A stretch of 50,020 nucleotides of DNA from the NCBI GenBank assembly GCA_016790175.1, contig JAEUPI010000024.1:1-50020 (forward strand). The letters are read 5' to 3'. Source of the stretch: Burkholderiaceae bacterium. Lineage in GTDB: Bacteria; Pseudomonadota; Gammaproteobacteria; Burkholderiales; Burkholderiaceae_C. Made by a program: the position numbers and the translations under genes. Below are positions 16,352 through 24,711 of the stretch, in pieces; positions within the stretch are counted from its first letter, which is position 1, and the number at the start of each line of letters is the position of its first letter. The notes beneath the pieces were generated by a model. It made no database searches. It had not been told where the DNA came from and saw only the letters and a list, made by a program, of their open reading frames with translations.

Positions 16352-16648
16352 GTGACCCGCGAAGTCGTCATCGAGGGCCTGACCCGGGCCGGCAAACCGT
16401 TTCGCCCGAGCGATTGGGCCGAGCGGCTGGCCGGAGCGCTGTCGTCGTTCCGGCCGCCGGGGCTGACCATCGGCGCGCACATCGGCTACTCGCCGTATTG
16501 CGTGCCGCGCGTGGTGGGCGGCGTGAAGTGCGTGATCGTCAGCGAGGCGCTGCGCGAGGTCGAACCGATGGCCTGGGACTTCGTGATGCACTTTGCCCGC
16601 GACAACGAGCTGCGCACGCACGAGCGCGCGCCGGGCGAAGGCGAGTAG
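16352..16648 (+). CDS. DUF3579 family protein
   Basis: 98-residue protein of a family found mainly in betaproteobacteria. Conserved features are an opening EVVIEGLTRAGKPFRPSDWA, the YSPYCVPRVVGGVKCVIV stretch and C-terminal MAWDFVMHFARDN. The GTG at 16352 was preferred because it gives the family length; an ATG at 16241 would add 37 residues with no family resemblance. Function is unknown. No signal or membrane segment is visible. The gene is isolated: argD diverges on one side and rpsT converges on the other. Confidence 0.72.
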   Translation: MTREVVIEGLTRAGKPFRPSDWAERLAGALSSFRPPGLTIGAHIGYSPYCVPRVVGGVKCVIVSEALREVEPMAWDFVMHFARDNELRTHERAPGEGE

Positions 16649-16672
16649 GGCAGCGCGGAGGCCAGAAAGACG

Positions 16673-16762
16673 AAAGGGCCCGCAACCGCAGGCCCTTTGT
16701 CTCGATCGGGCCTGCAACCGCAGGCCCTTTCTGTTGATCGGGCCTGCAACGGCAAGACCCGT
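16673..16762. terminator. Bidirectional terminator made of 32-bp tandem repeats
   Basis: Three units of 32-bp period start at 16676, 16708 and 16740. Unit 2 contains the perfect stem GGGCCTGC-AACC-GCAGGCCC followed by TTT. Unit 1 has one stem mismatch but is flanked by AAA and TTT, so it works on either strand. Unit 3 is decayed in its right arm. The array sits between the convergent DUF3579 gene and rpsT and should terminate both. Confidence 0.75.
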
Positions 16763-16783
16763 GCGGTGAACGCCGCGGAGGTC

Positions 16784-17080
16784 TCAGGCGCTCATTGCCT
16801 TCAGGCGGGCGGCCAGACGGCTCTTGTGTCGCGCGGCCTTGTTCTTGTGGAAGATGCCCTTGTCGGCCACCGAGTCGATGACGCTTTGCGCGCTCTTGAA
16901 CAGCTCGGTCGCCTTCGCCTTGTCGCCCCCGGCCGCGGCCTTTTGCACGTTCTTGATCACGCTGCGGAACTTCGAGCGCAGCGAGGTGTTGTGCGCATTG
17001 AGCGTCACGTCCTGCCGCGCGCGCTTGCGGCCCGAGGCGAGGCGGACGGTCTTCTTCTTGGCTTTGGAGGCGGTGGCCAT
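16784..17080 (-). CDS. rpsT: 30S ribosomal protein S20
   Basis: 98-residue, strongly basic primary 16S rRNA-binding protein. The sequence carries the Burkholderiales-type opening ([18 protein letters not shown]) and the conserved C-terminal [15 protein letters not shown]. The ATG at 17080 is the standard start; the upstream frame reads into the leader. It is monocistronic, with a -10-like element at 17158-17163 and the repeat terminator downstream. Confidence 0.96.
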   Translation of the reverse strand: MATASKAKKKTVRLASGRKRARQDVTLNAHNTSLRSKFRSVIKNVQKAAAGGDKAKATELFKSAQSVIDSVADKGIFHKNKAARHKSRLAARLKAMSA

Positions 17081-17157
17081 GGTCGTGCTGCAGGGGGACT
17101 GCTGGATGGGGGCGCCGCTGCACCGGATGGGCGCACTGCGACGATGAAAAGCCGCGC

Positions 17158-17163
17158 AGTATA
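17158..17163 (-). promoter_or_regulatory. Putative -10 element for rpsT
   Basis: TATACT on the minus strand, 77 bases before the rpsT ATG, divergent from the murJ element at 17206-17211. The -35 match is weak. Confidence 0.4.
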
Positions 17164-17205
17164 GCACCGGCCCGGGCCATGGCCGGTCGGTGCGGGGGGT
17201 CTACC

Positions 17206-17211
17206 TATAAT
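17206..17211 (+). promoter_or_regulatory. Putative -10 element for murJ
   Basis: TATAAT within CCTATAATCG, ending only 11 bases before the murJ ATG. Transcription from it would give a leader of about five bases, so the message may be nearly leaderless. No clear -35 box or Shine-Dalgarno sequence is seen. Confidence 0.45.
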
Positions 17212-17222
17212 CGGGCTGCGCG

Positions 17223-18779
17223 ATGAACCTGCTGAAGGCCGCCTCCACCGTATCGGTTCTGACGCTGGCGTCACGGGTCACCGGGCTGGTGCGCGAGGCG
17301 TTGATCGCCGGGGCGTTCGGCGCCAGTGCACTGACCGACGCCTTCAACGTGGCTTGGCGCATTCCCAACCTGTTGCGGCGCCTGTTCGCCGAAGGCGCGT
17401 TCGCACAGGCCTTCGTGCCCATTCTGGCCGCCACGCGGGAGCGCGACGGCGGCCCCGCGACCCACGAGCTCGTCGATGCGGTGGGCACGGTGCTGTTGTG
17501 GGCCTTGATCGCCACCGTGGCGCTCGGTGTCGCCGCCGCGCCGGTGGTCGTCTGGCTGGTGGCCTCCGGGTTGCAGCGCTTCGACGACGCGGTCTGGATG
17601 ACTCGCGTGATGTTCCCGTACATCGGTCTCATCTCGATGGTCTCGCTGGCCGCCGGCATTCTCAACACCTGGCGGCGCTTTGCCTTGCCTGCGGCGACGC
17701 CAGTGCTGCTGAACCTGGCCGTCATTGGCGCCACCCTGTGGGGTGCGCCTTGGTTCGGACGGCAGGGCATTCAGCCGATCTACGCGGTGGCCTGCGGCAC
17801 GCTCGTCGGCGGGGTGCTGCAGTTGGTCATCCAGTTTCCCGCTCTGCGCCGGATTGGTTATCTGCCGCGCCTGCGGCTGGCGCCGCATGGCGTGGCTGCG
17901 GCTTGGCACCACCCCGGCGTGCGGCGCGTGCTGGCGCAGATGGCGCCGGCGGTGCTGGGTGTTTCGGTAGCGCAGATCTCGCTGCTGATCAACACGCACA
18001 TCGCATCGCGGCTCGCGGTCGGTTCGGTGTCGTGGTTGAACCTGGCCGATCGGCTGATGGAGTTGCCCACCGCGCTGCTGGGCGTGGCGCTGGGTGTCGT
18101 GCTGCTGCCGCAGTTGTCGGCGGCACAGGCGCGAGGCGACGACGATGCCTACTCGGCGATGCTCGACTGGGGGCTGCGCCTGGTGGCTCTGCTCGCCTTG
18201 CCATGTGCCGTGGCGTTGATCGTGTTCGGCCAGCCGATGCTGGCGGTCTTGTTCCACCATGGGCGCTTCACGGCGAACGATGTCGTGCAGAGCGCTGCGC
18301 CGCTGATGGGCTATGGCGTCGGTCTGCTGGGCATCGTCGCGGTGAAGGTGCTGGCACCGGGCTTCTATGCCCGGCAGGACATCCGCACCCCGGTGCGTAT
18401 TGCGATTGCGGTGCTGGTGCTGACCCAATTGTTCAACCTGGTGCTGGTGCCGTGGCTGGCGCATTCGGCGCTGACCCTGAGCATCGGCATCGGGGCGCTG
18501 ATCAATGCCGGGTGGTTGCTGCGCGGGCTGCGACGCCTGGGGGTCTACCGCCCATCGCCGGGATGGACGGCGCTCGTGTGGCGACTGATGGTGGCCAATG
18601 CCGCCATGGGCGCGCTGCTGCTCTGGCTGGCGCGACGGGTCGACTGGATCGCGTTGCAGTCCGATCTCCCACTGCGCGCGCTGGCGATGGCAGCGGCGCT
18701 GGCGGCAGCCGCAGTGGTGTACTTCGGTGTGCTGATCGCGAGCGGACTGCGCTGGCGCGAGTTCCTGCGCAAAGGCTGA
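17223..18779 (+). CDS. murJ: Lipid II flippase MurJ (MviN)
   Basis: 518-residue polytopic inner-membrane protein of the MOP superfamily that flips lipid II for peptidoglycan synthesis. The sequence opens with the typical NLLKAASTVSVLTLASRVTG and contains about 14 hydrophobic segments. The N-terminal LVREALIAGAFGASALTDAF and RRLFAEGAFAQAFVP are diagnostic. The ATG at 17223 begins exactly at the family N-terminus. Two GC-rich hairpins without T-runs follow the stop. Confidence 0.95.
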   Translation: MNLLKAASTVSVLTLASRVTGLVREALIAGAFGASALTDAFNVAWRIPNLLRRLFAEGAFAQAFVPILAATRERDGGPATHELVDAVGTVLLWALIATVALGVAAAPVVVWLVASGLQRFDDAVWMTRVMFPYIGLISMVSLAAGILNTWRRFALPAATPVLLNLAVIGATLWGAPWFGRQGIQPIYAVACGTLVGGVLQLVIQFPALRRIGYLPRLRLAPHGVAAAWHHPGVRRVLAQMAPAVLGVSVAQISLLINTHIASRLAVGSVSWLNLADRLMELPTALLGVALGVVLLPQLSAAQARGDDDAYSAMLDWGLRLVALLALPCAVALIVFGQPMLAVLFHHGRFTANDVVQSAAPLMGYGVGLLGIVAVKVLAPGFYARQDIRTPVRIAIAVLVLTQLFNLVLVPWLAHSALTLSIGIGALINAGWLLRGLRRLGVYRPSPGWTALVWRLMVANAAMGALLLWLARRVDWIALQSDLPLRALAMAAALAAAAVVYFGVLIASGLRWREFLRKG

Positions 18780-18785
18780 TCGCCG

Positions 18786-18803
18786 GGCGCGGTCGGTCGC
18801 GCC
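18786..18803 (+). terminator. Hairpin after murJ
   Basis: GGCGCG-GTCGGT-CGCGCC stem just after the murJ stop, with a second stem, CTGCGG / CCGCAG, about 30 bases on. Neither has a T-run, so termination strength is uncertain. Confidence 0.3.
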
Positions 18804-18844
18804 ACCCGTGAACCAGGGCCTTTCTGCGGCGGGCCCGCAGCCCC

Positions 18845-18850
18845 TACACT
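18845..18850 (+). promoter_or_regulatory. Putative -10 element for the SirB1-type gene
   Basis: TACACT in CCCCTACACTGG, 28 bases before the ATG at 18879. No clear -35 box. Confidence 0.3.
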
Positions 18851-18878
18851 GGTTTCGCCAGATCGCACGAATGCCGCG

Positions 18879-19748
18879 ATGAGCCACCCGCTGCTGTTCA
18901 AAGCCCCGAGCCCGCTGGAGTATTTCGCCAGTCTGGTGGCCGACGACGACCATTTCGCGTTGCTGGAGGCCGCGGTGTCGATCGCGCAGGATGAGTACCC
19001 GCAACTCGACGTGCAGGTGGTGCTGGCGGAGATCGATGCGCTGGCCGGCCGGCTGAAGAGCCGTGTGCCGGCCGATGCCGCGCCGGTGCAGCGATTGCGA
19101 TTCCTGAACCGTTTCTTCTACCAGGAGCTCGGATTCGCCGGCAACGTCAACGACTACTACGACCGGCGCAACAGCTTTCTGAACGACGTGCTGAGCCAGC
19201 GCCGCGGCATTCCCTTGACGCTGGCGTTGCTGTACATCGAACTGGCGAGTCAGCTCGGGCTGACCGCTCGCGGGGTGTCGTTTCCGGGGCACTTTCTCGT
19301 CAAGCTGCGCATGCCGCAGGGCGAGGTGGTGATCGATCCGTTCGACGGCCGTTCGCTCTCGCGCGAGGATCTCGACGAACGGCTCGCGCCGTATCGGCGA
19401 CGGCAGGGGCTGGTGGGCGAGTTCGAGGCGCCGCTCGGTCTGTTCCTGCAGGCAGCGCCGGCGCGCGACATCCTGGCGCGCATGCTGCGCAACCTGAAGG
19501 AGGTTCACCGCAGCGCACGCGACTGGCCGCGCTGGCTCGCGGTGCAGGAGCGCCTGGTCGTGCTGCTGCCGCAGCAGGCCGAGGAGAGGCGCGACCGTGC
19601 GTTGGTGCGCGCCGAGCTCGGCCAGAGCGAGGCCGCGATCCACGACCTTGAGGTCTATTTGCAGCAGCGTCCGGCTGCGGACGACGCACGGGAGATGGCC
19701 GAGCGTCTGGCCGCGCTGCGCCGGCAGGGTACGCCGCGGCTTCACTGA
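18879..19748 (+). CDS. SirB1-family transglutaminase-like/TPR protein
   Basis: 289-residue cytoplasmic protein of the SirB1 family. The N-terminal two-thirds is a transglutaminase-like fold domain with the conserved blocks LNRFFYQELGFAGN, YYDRRNSFLNDVL, RRGIPLTLALLY and GVSFPGHFLVK. The C-terminal third (about 190-285) looks like tetratricopeptide helices. The family is widespread in proteobacteria but its biochemical role is not established. It is followed by a hairpin and then the permease gene with its own -10-like element. Confidence 0.82.
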   Translation: MSHPLLFKAPSPLEYFASLVADDDHFALLEAAVSIAQDEYPQLDVQVVLAEIDALAGRLKSRVPADAAPVQRLRFLNRFFYQELGFAGNVNDYYDRRNSFLNDVLSQRRGIPLTLALLYIELASQLGLTARGVSFPGHFLVKLRMPQGEVVIDPFDGRSLSREDLDERLAPYRRRQGLVGEFEAPLGLFLQAAPARDILARMLRNLKEVHRSARDWPRWLAVQERLVVLLPQQAEERRDRALVRAELGQSEAAIHDLEVYLQQRPAADDAREMAERLAALRRQGTPRLH

Positions 19749-19756
19749 TTCCGCGC

Positions 19757-19772
19757 GCCGGTGCACACCGGC
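19757..19772 (+). terminator. Hairpin after the SirB1-type gene
   Basis: Perfect inverted repeat GCCGGTG-CA-CACCGGC, nine bases after the stop codon; no T-run. Confidence 0.3.
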
Positions 19773-19793
19773 GGTGGGCGCCGGACCAGCACC

Positions 19794-19799
19794 TACAAT
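19794..19799 (+). promoter_or_regulatory. Putative -10 element for the permease-hda operon
   Basis: TACAAT within CCTACAATCG, 73 bases before the permease ATG. The identical 10-mer precedes the DUF47 gene at the same 73-base distance. Confidence 0.45.
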
Positions 19800-19872
19800 C
19801 GGCCGCCGCCGAATGCCCCGCCGCCTGGCGGTGTGCCCGTTCCGCGCGGCGCCACGCCCCACCTGCCGCCCG

Positions 19873-20934
19873 ATGAATCTGTCTGCTGCGCAACGCCAGG
19901 CCCTGAGCTGGGTCGGCATCGCCGTGCTGGCGGCTGTGCTTCTGTGGCTGCTGGCACCGGTGCTGACGCCGTTCGTCGTCGGCGCCGTGCTGGCCTATGC
20001 GCTGCACCCGTTGGTCGAACGGCTGGTGTCGCTGCGCGTGCCGCGACTCGTTGCCGTGGTCGTCGTCGAGGTGGCCGCGCTGGTGGTCGTGTGTTCGCTC
20101 GCGTTGCTGATCGTGCCGGTGCTCGGCAAGGAGCTTCCGTTGATCAAGGCGCAGGTGCCGGCGTTGCTGGAGCGACTGAACCAAAGCCTGTCGCCGTGGT
20201 TGGCGCAGTTCGGCATCCAGTTCGCGTTCGACGTCGCCAGTCTCAAGGCCTGGTTGAGCCAGTTGCTCGACGCGAATCTGGAGGACTGGCTCGGCGCGGT
20301 GCTCAGTTCGGCGCGCATCGGCGGCAGCGCGCTGCTGTCGTTCGTCGGCAACCTGATCCTGATTCCGGTCGTGTTGTTCTATCTGCTGGCCGACTGGACA
20401 CGTTTCGTCGAGCGCGTGCAGGCGTTGATCCCTCCGCGCATGCGCGGCAGGTCGATCGACTTCCTGGACGAATGCGACGCTGTGCTCGGTCAGTACCTGC
20501 GGGGCCAACTGCTGGTGATGATGGTGCTGGCCGTCTACTACGCCGGCGCGTTGGCACTCGTGGGCTTCGATCTGGCGTTGCCGCTGGGTGTGTTCACCGG
20601 ACTGGCGGTGGCAGTGCCCTACGTCGGTTTCGGGCTCGGCTTGACGCTGTCGCTGCTGGCGGCGCTGCTGCAGTTCGCCAGCCTCAAGGGCGTGTTGCTG
20701 GTGGCGCTGGTCTATGGTGTCGGACAACTGCTCGAAGGCTTCGTGCTGACGCCGCGGCTGGTGGGCGAGCGCATCGGCCTCAATCCGCTGGCCGTGATCT
20801 TCGCGCTGCTGGCGTTCGGCACGCTGTTCGGCTTCGTCGGCGTGCTCGTGGCGCTGCCGGCGAGCGCCGTGATGCTGGTGGGGTTGCGTCGCGCGCGCAC
20901 GGCCTATCTGGGCAGCCGGCTGTACAACGGATGA
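19873..20934 (+). CDS. AI-2E/PerM family membrane transporter
   Basis: 353-residue polytopic membrane protein of the AI-2E family (PerM-like). About eight hydrophobic segments are seen: two near the N-terminus, one at about 65-85, then a soluble amphipathic stretch (90-155) and the conserved C-terminal half with LTPRLVGERIGLNPLAVI. The family exports or exchanges small solutes in some members; the substrate here is unknown. The ATG at 19873 starts directly ahead of the first hydrophobic segment. Its stop overlaps by ATGA the start of a ten-codon ORF leading into hda, so it probably heads the operon. Confidence 0.86.
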   Translation: MNLSAAQRQALSWVGIAVLAAVLLWLLAPVLTPFVVGAVLAYALHPLVERLVSLRVPRLVAVVVVEVAALVVVCSLALLIVPVLGKELPLIKAQVPALLERLNQSLSPWLAQFGIQFAFDVASLKAWLSQLLDANLEDWLGAVLSSARIGGSALLSFVGNLILIPVVLFYLLADWTRFVERVQALIPPRMRGRSIDFLDECDAVLGQYLRGQLLVMMVLAVYYAGALALVGFDLALPLGVFTGLAVAVPYVGFGLGLTLSLLAALLQFASLKGVLLVALVYGVGQLLEGFVLTPRLVGERIGLNPLAVIFALLAFGTLFGFVGVLVALPASAVMLVGLRRARTAYLGSRLYNG

Positions 20935-20963
20935 AACAGCTCACGCTGCCGATCTCGCCATGA
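20931..20963 (+). CDS. Ten-residue upstream ORF with a sliding-clamp-binding motif
   Basis: A short ORF encoding MKQLTLPISP. Its ATG overlaps the permease stop (ATGA 20931-20934) and its TGA overlaps the hda start (ATGA 20960-20963). The first seven codons encode the same residues as the hda N-terminus but differ at three third positions, with no amino-acid change. It contains a complete QLTLPI hexapeptide of the type that binds the beta clamp. Such an ORF could simply pass ribosomes from one gene to the next, or make a real micropeptide. Translation is inferred. Confidence 0.5.
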   Translation: MKQLTLPISP

Positions 20964-21655
20964 AGCAGCTGACGCTGCCCATGGCCGCGCCGGCCGCGGC
21001 CGGATTCGAGACCTTCGTGCCCTGGCCCGATGCGGCCGTGGTGCAGCACCTGCGCCAGCTGCCGGCGCAGGCGACCCCGGTATACCTGTGGGGGCCGGCC
21101 GGCAGCGGCAAGACGCATCTGCTGCGCGCCCTGGCAGGCCATCGCCAGTCGCTGGGCGAACAGATCGGATGGTTCGATGCCGATACGCCGCCGGCCTGGA
21201 CGCTCGAGCGCGCGCACCGCCTGCTGCTGATCGACCGTTGTGACGAACTCGACGACGCCCAGCAACGCAGCGCCTTCGCGCTGCTGGTGGAGGCACAGTC
21301 ACAAGGCGTGCCGTGGGTCGCCGCGGGTCGCTTGCCGCCGGTGGATCTGCCGCTGCGCGAGGATCTGCGCACGCGGCTGGGCTGGGGCCCGGTGTTCGCG
21401 CTGCAGAACCTGCCCGAGACGCAGGCGCGCGCCGTGCTGCGACGCGAATCGGACCGGCGCGGCATCTTCCTGACCGACGAGGTGATGGGTTACCTGCTCA
21501 CGCGCTTCGAGCGCGACCTGGGCCATCTGATGGCGCTGCTGGATCGGCTCGACGAGTTCGCGCTCGCCGAGCATCGCGCGATCAGCGTGCCGCTGCTGAA
21601 GAAGATGCTCGCCGAGCAGGCAGAACCCATGCCCGTGACCCGGGAGGCCGGATGA
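20960..21655 (+). CDS. hda: DnaA regulatory inactivator Hda
   Basis: 231-residue AAA+ protein related to DnaA domain III. With the DNA-loaded beta clamp it promotes hydrolysis of DnaA-bound ATP and limits re-initiation. The N-terminal clamp-binding hexapeptide QLTLPM (residues 3-8), Walker A GPAGSGKT (45-52) and a Walker B-like LLLIDRCDEL are visible. The stop overlaps the HAD gene by ATGA. A 29-bp near-copy of the 5' end lies immediately upstream and forms a ten-codon ORF. Confidence 0.92.
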   Translation: MKQLTLPMAAPAAAGFETFVPWPDAAVVQHLRQLPAQATPVYLWGPAGSGKTHLLRALAGHRQSLGEQIGWFDADTPPAWTLERAHRLLLIDRCDELDDAQQRSAFALLVEAQSQGVPWVAAGRLPPVDLPLREDLRTRLGWGPVFALQNLPETQARAVLRRESDRRGIFLTDEVMGYLLTRFERDLGHLMALLDRLDEFALAEHRAISVPLLKKMLAEQAEPMPVTREAG

Positions 21656-22323
21656 GGCTCGCGCTGTTCGACCTCGACGGCACGCTGATCGCGAAGGACT
21701 CGGACCATGCGTTCGGCGAGTATCTCGTGGCACGCGGTTGGGCCGATGCCCGCGAATTCGCCGCCGCGAACGACCGCTTCTACCAGCAGTACCTGGCCGG
21801 TGCGCTCGACATCGATGCCTATGTCGACTTCGCCACCCGGCCGTGGCGCGACCGCCCGGCCCCCGATCAGGCCGAGGTGGTGCAGGCCTTCATGCGCGAG
21901 GTGATGCAGCCGGAACTGCACGCACGGGCCCTCGCGCTCGTGCAGTCGCACCTGGACGCCGGCGACCGGGTGGCGATCGTGACGGCGACCAACGAGTTCA
22001 TCACGCGGCCGATCGCGCGTGCGTTCGGAGTCGAGACCTTGATCGCCACCGAACTCGAGCGCGACGGCGCCGGCCGCGTGACCGGCCGCATCCGCGGTGT
22101 GCCGTCGTTCCGCGAGGGCAAGATCGCACGCGTGGAGCAGTGGCTGGACACGCTGGGCACGCGGCTGGCCGATTGCCGCGCCAGCGTCTTCTACAGCGAT
22201 TCGACCAACGACCTCGCGCTGCTGCAGGCGGTGTCGGAGCCGGTGGCCACCAATCCCGGCCCGGCGCTGGAGGCGATCGCGCTCCAGCGCGGCTGGCGTA
22301 TCCTGCGTCTGTTCGAACAATGA
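21652..22323 (+). CDS. HAD-superfamily phosphatase, SerB-like subclass IB
   Basis: 223-residue phosphatase of HAD subfamily IB. Motif I is DLDGT (nucleophile Asp7, acid Asp9), motif II lies in VAIVTAT, the motif III lysine is in FREGKIARVEQW, and motif IV is YSDSTNDLALL. Relatives act on phosphoserine, histidinol phosphate or lipid phosphates, and the substrate here is not fixed. It is joined to hda and pcnB by ATGA overlaps at both ends, a conserved arrangement in Burkholderiales. Confidence 0.87.
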   Translation: MRLALFDLDGTLIAKDSDHAFGEYLVARGWADAREFAAANDRFYQQYLAGALDIDAYVDFATRPWRDRPAPDQAEVVQAFMREVMQPELHARALALVQSHLDAGDRVAIVTATNEFITRPIARAFGVETLIATELERDGAGRVTGRIRGVPSFREGKIARVEQWLDTLGTRLADCRASVFYSDSTNDLALLQAVSEPVATNPGPALEAIALQRGWRILRLFEQ

Positions 22324-23843
22324 TCAAGCGACTGATCGACAAGCTGCTGGGCAAGCCCGCGCAGCGCATTCCGTTGGGCAAACGCGTGGAGGTCGGCGTG
22401 GCCGAGCTCGGTATCGACCCGTCGCTGGTGGACGACCGCGCGCTGAAGGTGGTATCCACACTCAAGCAGGCCGGACACGAGGCCTACGTGGTGGGCGGCG
22501 CGGTACGCGACCTGCTGGTGGGGCGCCGGCCCAAGGATTTCGACGTCGCCACCGACGCCACGCCCGAGCAGGTGAAGCAACAGTTCCGCCGCGCGTTCGT
22601 GATCGGGCGCCGCTTCCGCTTGGTGCACGTGGTGTTCGGGCGGGGCCGCGACCACGAGGTGATCGAAGTCTCGACCTTTCGCGCCTATCGCGACGCGAGC
22701 GAGGCCGAGCAGGTCGACGGCAATGAACGCACCAGCAAGTCGGAACTGAGCGGCAAGACCCATGTCGTCGATGCCAGCGGCCGGGTGCTGCGCGACAACG
22801 TGTGGGGTCCGCAGATCGAAGACGCCGCGCGACGCGATTTCACGATCAACGCGATGTACTACGACCCGCAGGCGCGGATCGTGGTCGACTATCACGGCGG
22901 CGTGCAGGACGCCAAGAAGCACCTGCTGCGCATGATCGGTGACCCGGCCACGCGCTACCGAGAGGATCCGGTGCGTGTCGTGCGCGCGGTGCGCTTCGCG
23001 GCCAAGCTGGGCTTTCGCATCGAGGCGAAGACCGCCGCGGCGATGGCCGAGGCCATCCCGCTGTTGGCCAACGTGCCGGCTTCGCGGCTGTTCGACGAGA
23101 TGATCAAGCTGCTGCAGACCGGCCATGCCCGGGCCAGCGTGCAGGCGCTGCGGCAGTACGGATTGCACCGCGGCGTGTTCCCGGTGCTGCAGATGGTGTT
23201 CGACGAGCGCAGCAGCGAGCAACGACAACGCTTCATCGACCTCGCGCTGGCCGACACCGATCGCCGGGTCGAGGAGGGGCGTGCCGTGGCGCCGAGCTTC
23301 CTGCTCGCCTGCCTGCTGTGGCACGACGTGCTGACGCGCTGGGACGAACTCAAGCGTGCCGGCGATGCGCCGATCCCGGCGCTGCAGCAGGCCGTCGATG
23401 CCGTGTTCGATGCCCGCATCGGCGACGTGTCGGGCCGCGGCCGGCTGGCAGCCGACATGCGCGAGATCTGGCTGATGCAACCTCGATTCGAGCGCCGGCA
23501 GACGAATTCCGCGCTCGCGCTGGTGGCGCAGCCGCGCTTTCGTGCCGGCTACGACTTCCTGCGCCTGCGCGCCGACGCGCAAGAGGTCGACGGCGACCTC
23601 GCCGACTGGTGGGAGGACTTCTCCCTCGGCGATACGCTCGAGCGTGAAGCCCTGCTGCAGTTGGCGCGTGACGCCGATCGCACGCGCCGCCAACCCGAAG
23701 CGCCCGCACCGCCACCGGCTGGCGACGACGCGCCTCGCAAGCGGCGTCGGCGTCGGCGCCGCGGAAGCGGGGCCGCGCGCCAGACAACCGACGGTGCGCT
23801 CGACGTCGGCGCAGGCGCTGATCCACCCGTGGCCGGGAGCTGA
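22320..23843 (+). CDS. pcnB: Poly(A) polymerase I
   Basis: 507-residue class II nucleotidyltransferase that adds 3' poly(A) tails that help mRNA decay. The nucleotidyltransferase signature [17 protein letters not shown] carries the catalytic D-x-D pair. RNA-binding regions follow, and the C-terminus is a very basic Arg/Lys-rich tail (about residues 465-490). The ATG at 22320 overlaps the HAD stop. A tRNA CCA-adding enzyme is less likely because of the length, the basic tail and the position before folK. Confidence 0.93.
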   Translation: MIKRLIDKLLGKPAQRIPLGKRVEVGVAELGIDPSLVDDRALKVVSTLKQAGHEAYVVGGAVRDLLVGRRPKDFDVATDATPEQVKQQFRRAFVIGRRFRLVHVVFGRGRDHEVIEVSTFRAYRDASEAEQVDGNERTSKSELSGKTHVVDASGRVLRDNVWGPQIEDAARRDFTINAMYYDPQARIVVDYHGGVQDAKKHLLRMIGDPATRYREDPVRVVRAVRFAAKLGFRIEAKTAAAMAEAIPLLANVPASRLFDEMIKLLQTGHARASVQALRQYGLHRGVFPVLQMVFDERSSEQRQRFIDLALADTDRRVEEGRAVAPSFLLACLLWHDVLTRWDELKRAGDAPIPALQQAVDAVFDARIGDVSGRGRLAADMREIWLMQPRFERRQTNSALALVAQPRFRAGYDFLRLRADAQEVDGDLADWWEDFSLGDTLEREALLQLARDADRTRRQPEAPAPPPAGDDAPRKRRRRRRRGSGAARQTTDGALDVGAGADPPVAGS

Positions 23844-23850
23844 GTCGCAC

Positions 23851-24351
23851 GTGGCCGGGGTGCAGGCCTTCGTCGGGCTCGGTGCCAACCTCGGGGATCC
23901 ACGCCGCCAGGTGCTGCAGGCGCTGCAGTCGCTCGACCGATTGCCGAACACGCGCCTGGTGGCACGCTCGTCGCTCTATCGAACCGCGCCCGTCGACGCC
24001 ACGGGCCCCGACTACGTCAATGCGGTGGCCGCGCTCGAGACCGCGCTGCCGCCGCTGGCGCTGCTGCGGGCCTTGCAGGCGATCGAGCAGCTGCACGGGC
24101 GCGAGCGCAGCACCGCGAACGCGCCACGCACGCTCGATCTGGATCTGCTGCTCTACGGCGGTCGGCGCATCGACGAGCCGGAGCTTCGCGTTCCGCATCC
24201 GAGGCTTCACCAGCGCGCCTTCGTGCTGCGACCGCTGCTCGAGCTCGCGCCGGATCTCGAGGCGCCCGGGCTGGGCCCGATCGTGAACTGGCTCGACAAG
24301 ACCAAGCACCAGGTGGTGCAGATCATCGACGACCGAGGCGGACTCCCATGA
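23851..24351 (+). CDS. folK: 2-Amino-4-hydroxy-6-hydroxymethyldihydropteridine pyrophosphokinase
   Basis: 166-residue HPPK transferring pyrophosphate to hydroxymethyl-dihydropterin in folate synthesis. Conserved segments are [11 protein letters not shown] at the N-terminus, [15 protein letters not shown], and the PROSITE-type [12 protein letters not shown] with its metal-binding aspartates. GTG at 23851 is the likely start, seven bases after pcnB; a GTG at 23860 is possible. The stop overlaps the DUF486 gene by ATGA. Confidence 0.93.
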   Translation: MAGVQAFVGLGANLGDPRRQVLQALQSLDRLPNTRLVARSSLYRTAPVDATGPDYVNAVAALETALPPLALLRALQAIEQLHGRERSTANAPRTLDLDLLLYGGRRIDEPELRVPHPRLHQRAFVLRPLLELAPDLEAPGLGPIVNWLDKTKHQVVQIIDDRGGLP

Positions 24352-24701
24352 CCCCTGCATCACCCGTGCTGCTGACTGTGCTCTTGCTGGTGGGCAGCAA
24401 TCTCTTCATGACCTTTGCCTGGTACGGACACCTGAAGCACCTGAACACGTCTCCCTGGTATTGGGCCGCGGCCGCCAGTTGGGGCATCGCGTTGTTCGAA
24501 TACCTGTTACAGGTGCCCGCCAATCGCATCGGGTTCGCGGGCGGGCTGTCGCTGGCGCAACTGAAGATCACGCAAGAAGTGATCACGCTCGCGGTTTTCG
24601 TGCCGTTTGCCGTGCTGTACATGCGCGAGCCTCTGAAATGGGACTATCTGTGGGCGACACTTTGCCTTTGCGGAGCGGTCTACTTCATCTTCAGGTCATG
24701 A
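24348..24701 (+). CDS. DUF486/DMT-family small membrane protein
   Basis: 117-residue protein with four hydrophobic segments, matching the DUF486 branch of drug/metabolite-transporter-like proteins. The conserved [19 protein letters not shown] and [19 protein letters not shown] are visible. No transport activity is established for the family. It overlaps folK by ATGA and is ten bases ahead of the deoxynucleoside kinase, so it is embedded in a folate/nucleotide operon without an obvious link. Confidence 0.82.
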   Translation: MTPASPVLLTVLLLVGSNLFMTFAWYGHLKHLNTSPWYWAAAASWGIALFEYLLQVPANRIGFAGGLSLAQLKITQEVITLAVFVPFAVLYMREPLKWDYLWATLCLCGAVYFIFRS

Positions 24702-24711
24702 CGCGGCAGGC

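Noticed and set aside
17271-19919. A minus-strand open frame of about 880 codons opposite murJ and the SirB1-type gene
   Set aside because: Gln/His/Arg-rich shadow composition and no motif; both plus-strand genes are clear.
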